Shown in pieces: positions 62,170 through 64,000 of a DNA stretch of 64,000 nucleotides. The position numbers were made by a program, and so were the translations under genes. The stretch lies in the NCBI RefSeq assembly GCF_008629675.1, contig NZ_VWOX01000021.1, forward strand, positions 44,623 to 108,622. Reading direction: 5' to 3'. Position 1 is the stretch's first letter. Each line of letters starts with the position of its first letter. Source of the stretch: Roseiconus nitratireducens. Its GTDB lineage: Bacteria; Planctomycetota; Planctomycetia; Pirellulales; Pirellulaceae. Below the pieces are notes generated by a model. That model was not told the DNA's origin and did no database searches. It saw only the letters and a list, made by a program, of their open reading frames with translations.

Positions 62170-63807
62170 ATGCTTAAATACCTGTTGATTCCGCTGGGCA
62201 TCTTGTCCGGCATCCTGTTGGCTTTACCGCAGTTGGTCGTGGTCGGATACATTTTTCTGATTATTCCGGGGCTGATTCTGACGATCATCCCGACAATCTT
62301 CGTGTACCTCCTGGCGACGTTTTTGATTCGGTGCTTGTTGCCGCTGTCGCCCGGGATTGGCGCGACCTTGGTTGCGGCGGTTTTGGCGGTCGGGCTGGGG
62401 TTCGTTGCGATGCTTCCGGGAAGATTCGCGGCAAAAGATCAATTTCAACAGGCTGCACTTCCGGACATCGTTGCGACCGAAAGAATTCGACTGACCGGAA
62501 ACGTGCTGGTCGATTTTCCGCCGAATCTAATGCGGTCGAAGCCGCCGATCGACTGTGATTTCATCTGCACGTCCTTGCTGGGTACACCCGGGATCGAAAG
62601 TGTTACCCGGGTTAGTCGCGGCGACTCCGTCACGTTTCGGAAAGGCTCGGAAGCGCCCGGGACGTTCGTTCTGCCCGATCAACCACAGAGAATCTTGAAG
62701 GTCCTGGATCAGCTCTCGAAGGATCGAGTCCACAGGAACTTCCAGGAAAGAAAGGAGCGTGACAGGAAACTGCAGGCCGCGCTCGCGTTGCAGATTGCTC
62801 ACGGGGAACCCTTTCGACGCAGCGACCCGTTGGCGGACGATTCCATCGACTGGCGGGTCACCTTTGACAACCTTCGCGAGAAGGGCCAGCCTCGCGTCGA
62901 ACGCCTTGAAATCCGAGATTCAACCGGCACGGTCCAGTTCCGCAAGTCCCTGGTGACGCATCGCGTGCCGGCACCCTTCTTTTACTTTGGATTCCAAATC
63001 GGAAGTGCCGCGAGCGGTTTTTCCAGTGCAAAGTTCGTGGTCGGCGGCTCCCGATACTCCAACCAGGAACGCTACTACCGGCTGGATCCCGCGGTGGAAC
63101 TGGTGCGAGCCGTCGAGGTTTCGGAGCCCCAACCGGCTTCCGATTCGCTGGCGCAAATGGAGCAGGAATTGTCCGAAGTCCTTGACGATTCAAATGCGAC
63201 GGAGTTACAGCTGCTGCTTGCACCGTTGTGGCTGCAACTGTTTCAATACGATGCGGGCGAAGAGCACCTCGATACGATCGCAAAGATCCTGCTGGATGAA
63301 CGCATTCCGGATCCGCGGGAGCCACTGCAAAGTGCATTGCGGAGCCGCACGGATTTGACGCCGCTGCGAGCCGGCTTGGCAATACGCTTTTTGACTGCGA
63401 CGGATCCAAAATCGCAAACGTGGTATGTCTCGAAACTGGTGGATCTTCCTGACGGAACTTTTGCACAGCCGACGGCTGATGAGATCGCGATCTGGGATCT
63501 TGCCCTCTCGAGTCATCAGGCCGCGCCCTTCGTTGAACGACTGGCGGACCAGGGGCAAGCGGCGGTACCGCAATTGCTGGCGATCCTCGACCAGTCCTTG
63601 GATCAGCGGTGGCACGATCGTTGGCACGTCTTGAAGGGACTTCGAAACGCATTCAAGCGTTTGGGTCCGGAAGGGGCGCAAGCTATTCCACGGGTCCAAT
63701 CGCTCTTGGCGACGTCTAATTCGCCGCTGAGCAATTCCGCCAAAGATCGACGCGAGTGGACGGCAGCACTGACCGCCATGGACGTTGCCGCCGAGGACCT
63801 GCCGTAG
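62170..63807 (+). CDS. Membrane-anchored protein of unknown function
   Basis: A 545-residue protein whose first 85 residues hold three hydrophobic segments (LLIPLGILSGILLALPQLVV, YIFLIIPGLILTIIPTIFVY, GATLVAAVLAVGLGFVAMLP). The rest is soluble: a mixed region with FPPNLMRSKPPIDCDFICTS, and a helical C-terminal third with HEAT-like character (FVERLADQGQAAVPQLLAIL, LGPEGAQAIPRVQSLLAT). No family is recognised. It is the last complete gene and is followed about 50 bases later by a group II intron end on the other strand. Confidence 0.72.
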   Translation: MLKYLLIPLGILSGILLALPQLVVVGYIFLIIPGLILTIIPTIFVYLLATFLIRCLLPLSPGIGATLVAAVLAVGLGFVAMLPGRFAAKDQFQQAALPDIVATERIRLTGNVLVDFPPNLMRSKPPIDCDFICTSLLGTPGIESVTRVSRGDSVTFRKGSEAPGTFVLPDQPQRILKVLDQLSKDRVHRNFQERKERDRKLQAALALQIAHGEPFRRSDPLADDSIDWRVTFDNLREKGQPRVERLEIRDSTGTVQFRKSLVTHRVPAPFFYFGFQIGSAASGFSSAKFVVGGSRYSNQERYYRLDPAVELVRAVEVSEPQPASDSLAQMEQELSEVLDDSNATELQLLLAPLWLQLFQYDAGEEHLDTIAKILLDERIPDPREPLQSALRSRTDLTPLRAGLAIRFLTATDPKSQTWYVSKLVDLPDGTFAQPTADEIAIWDLALSSHQAAPFVERLADQGQAAVPQLLAILDQSLDQRWHDRWHVLKGLRNAFKRLGPEGAQAIPRVQSLLATSNSPLSNSAKDRREWTAALTAMDVAAEDLP

Positions 63808-63858
63808 GTCCCATCGATTCGATCGGCAATGCACCCGAGCATCATTCGAATCCCACTG

Positions 63859-64000
63859 ATAGGGGTAGGGAAGCCCGGTTGAGCCGGGCTCCCCTCCCTC
63901 CGAACCGTGCGTGCGGTTCTCCCGCACACGGCTCTCCAGTTAGTAGGCCCCCGAGAGGGAAGAGGCGAAACGGACGTGGGCTTCGCGCAGACTGTAGAGC
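63859..64000 (-). mobile_element. Group II intron, 3' end (domains V and VI), cut by window edge
   Basis: Read on the minus strand, a domain V is clear at 63898-63934: GAGCCGTG pairs with CACGGTTC, an inner TGCGG/CCGCA stem is closed by a five-base loop, and a two-base CG bulge separates them. The catalytic AGC triad is in place. Domain VI follows (AGCCCGG/CCGGGCT stem) and the intron would end CCCTACCCCTAT at 63859, with an A eight bases from the end as candidate branch point. The 5' part and most of the intron-encoded protein lie beyond 64000. Confidence 0.88.
63940..64000 (-). CDS. Probable C terminus of group II intron reverse transcriptase/maturase (partial)
   Basis: Twenty codons enter from the right edge in one open frame on the minus strand and end LREAHVRFASSLSGAY followed by TAA, six bases before domain V. 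Bacterial intron-encoded reverse transcriptase/maturase genes often end in domain IV just before domain V, so this is the expected place. The fragment is too short to prove identity. Confidence 0.4.
   Translation of the reverse strand, partial: LYSLREAHVRFASSLSGAY

Noticed and set aside
63841..63860. tRNA-like T-loop (TTCGAAT followed by CCCAC)
   Set aside because: The matching 5' stem is absent and no acceptor or anticodon arm is found.

Overview
This window is a high-GC chromosome segment from a planctomycete, most likely a marine Pirellulaceae member (Rhodopirellula/Stieleria type). The assignment rests on family content: three loci of planctomycete cytochrome proteins (PSCyt/PSD, DUF1549/DUF1553 and DUF1592/DUF1585 types) with DUF1501 or DUF1552 partners, three secreted sulfatases, a CRTAC1-like FG-GAP/UnbV lipoprotein, glycine- and proline-rich surface proteins of the kind historically mislabelled protocadherin-like, and a cysteine-rich outer-membrane barrel. 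No rRNA, tRNA, CRISPR array or complete insertion sequence was seen.

Layout. 1-680 is a 180-bp tandem array of hairpin-rich DNA. 681-9673 holds two divergent cytochrome/DUF1501 units, the right one ending in a WD40 protein. 9715-15276 has a Na/phosphate symporter, a small conserved protein, a GH30 hydrolase and a sulfatase. 15472-18716 has a TPR protein, a small membrane protein with an excellent ribosome binding site, a cluster of about 14 GGGGACAGAGCAC repeats and a serine hydrolase. 19181-31965 has an autotransporter-like protein, a TPR/CRTAC1 lipoprotein operon, a desaturase, a cysteine-rich barrel, an operon of a bacterial eRF1-like protein with an MscS channel, and a cupredoxin-like protein. 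32408-45664 is a run of exported proteins bounded by two paralogous copies of a two-gene cassette (SnoaL-like protein plus low-complexity surface protein). Between the copies lie a large AsmA-like repeat protein split by one in-frame TGA, two unnamed proteins and a PhoD-like phosphatase. 46115-53146 has two more sulfatases, a SOUL protein and unnamed genes. 53721-57962 is a DUF1592/DUF1552 pair. 58279-63807 has an SDR oxidoreductase, a GH51-type arabinofuranosidase and an unnamed membrane protein. The last 142 bases are the 3' end of a group II intron on the minus strand.

How the parts fit: most products carry export signals, and the sulfatases, GH30, GH51 and cytochrome loci are consistent with breakdown of sulfated polysaccharides, a known planctomycete lifestyle; substrates cannot be read from the sequence. 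The most unusual content is non-coding: at least four families of dispersed palindromic repeats occupy the gene junctions, one with compensatory changes that point to selection on a folded structure. The items most worth a second look are the in-frame TGA at 36635, the duplicated cassette, the hairpin repeat families and the repeat cluster at 16633-17298, where a duplicated block carries a copy of the end of the neighbouring gene.
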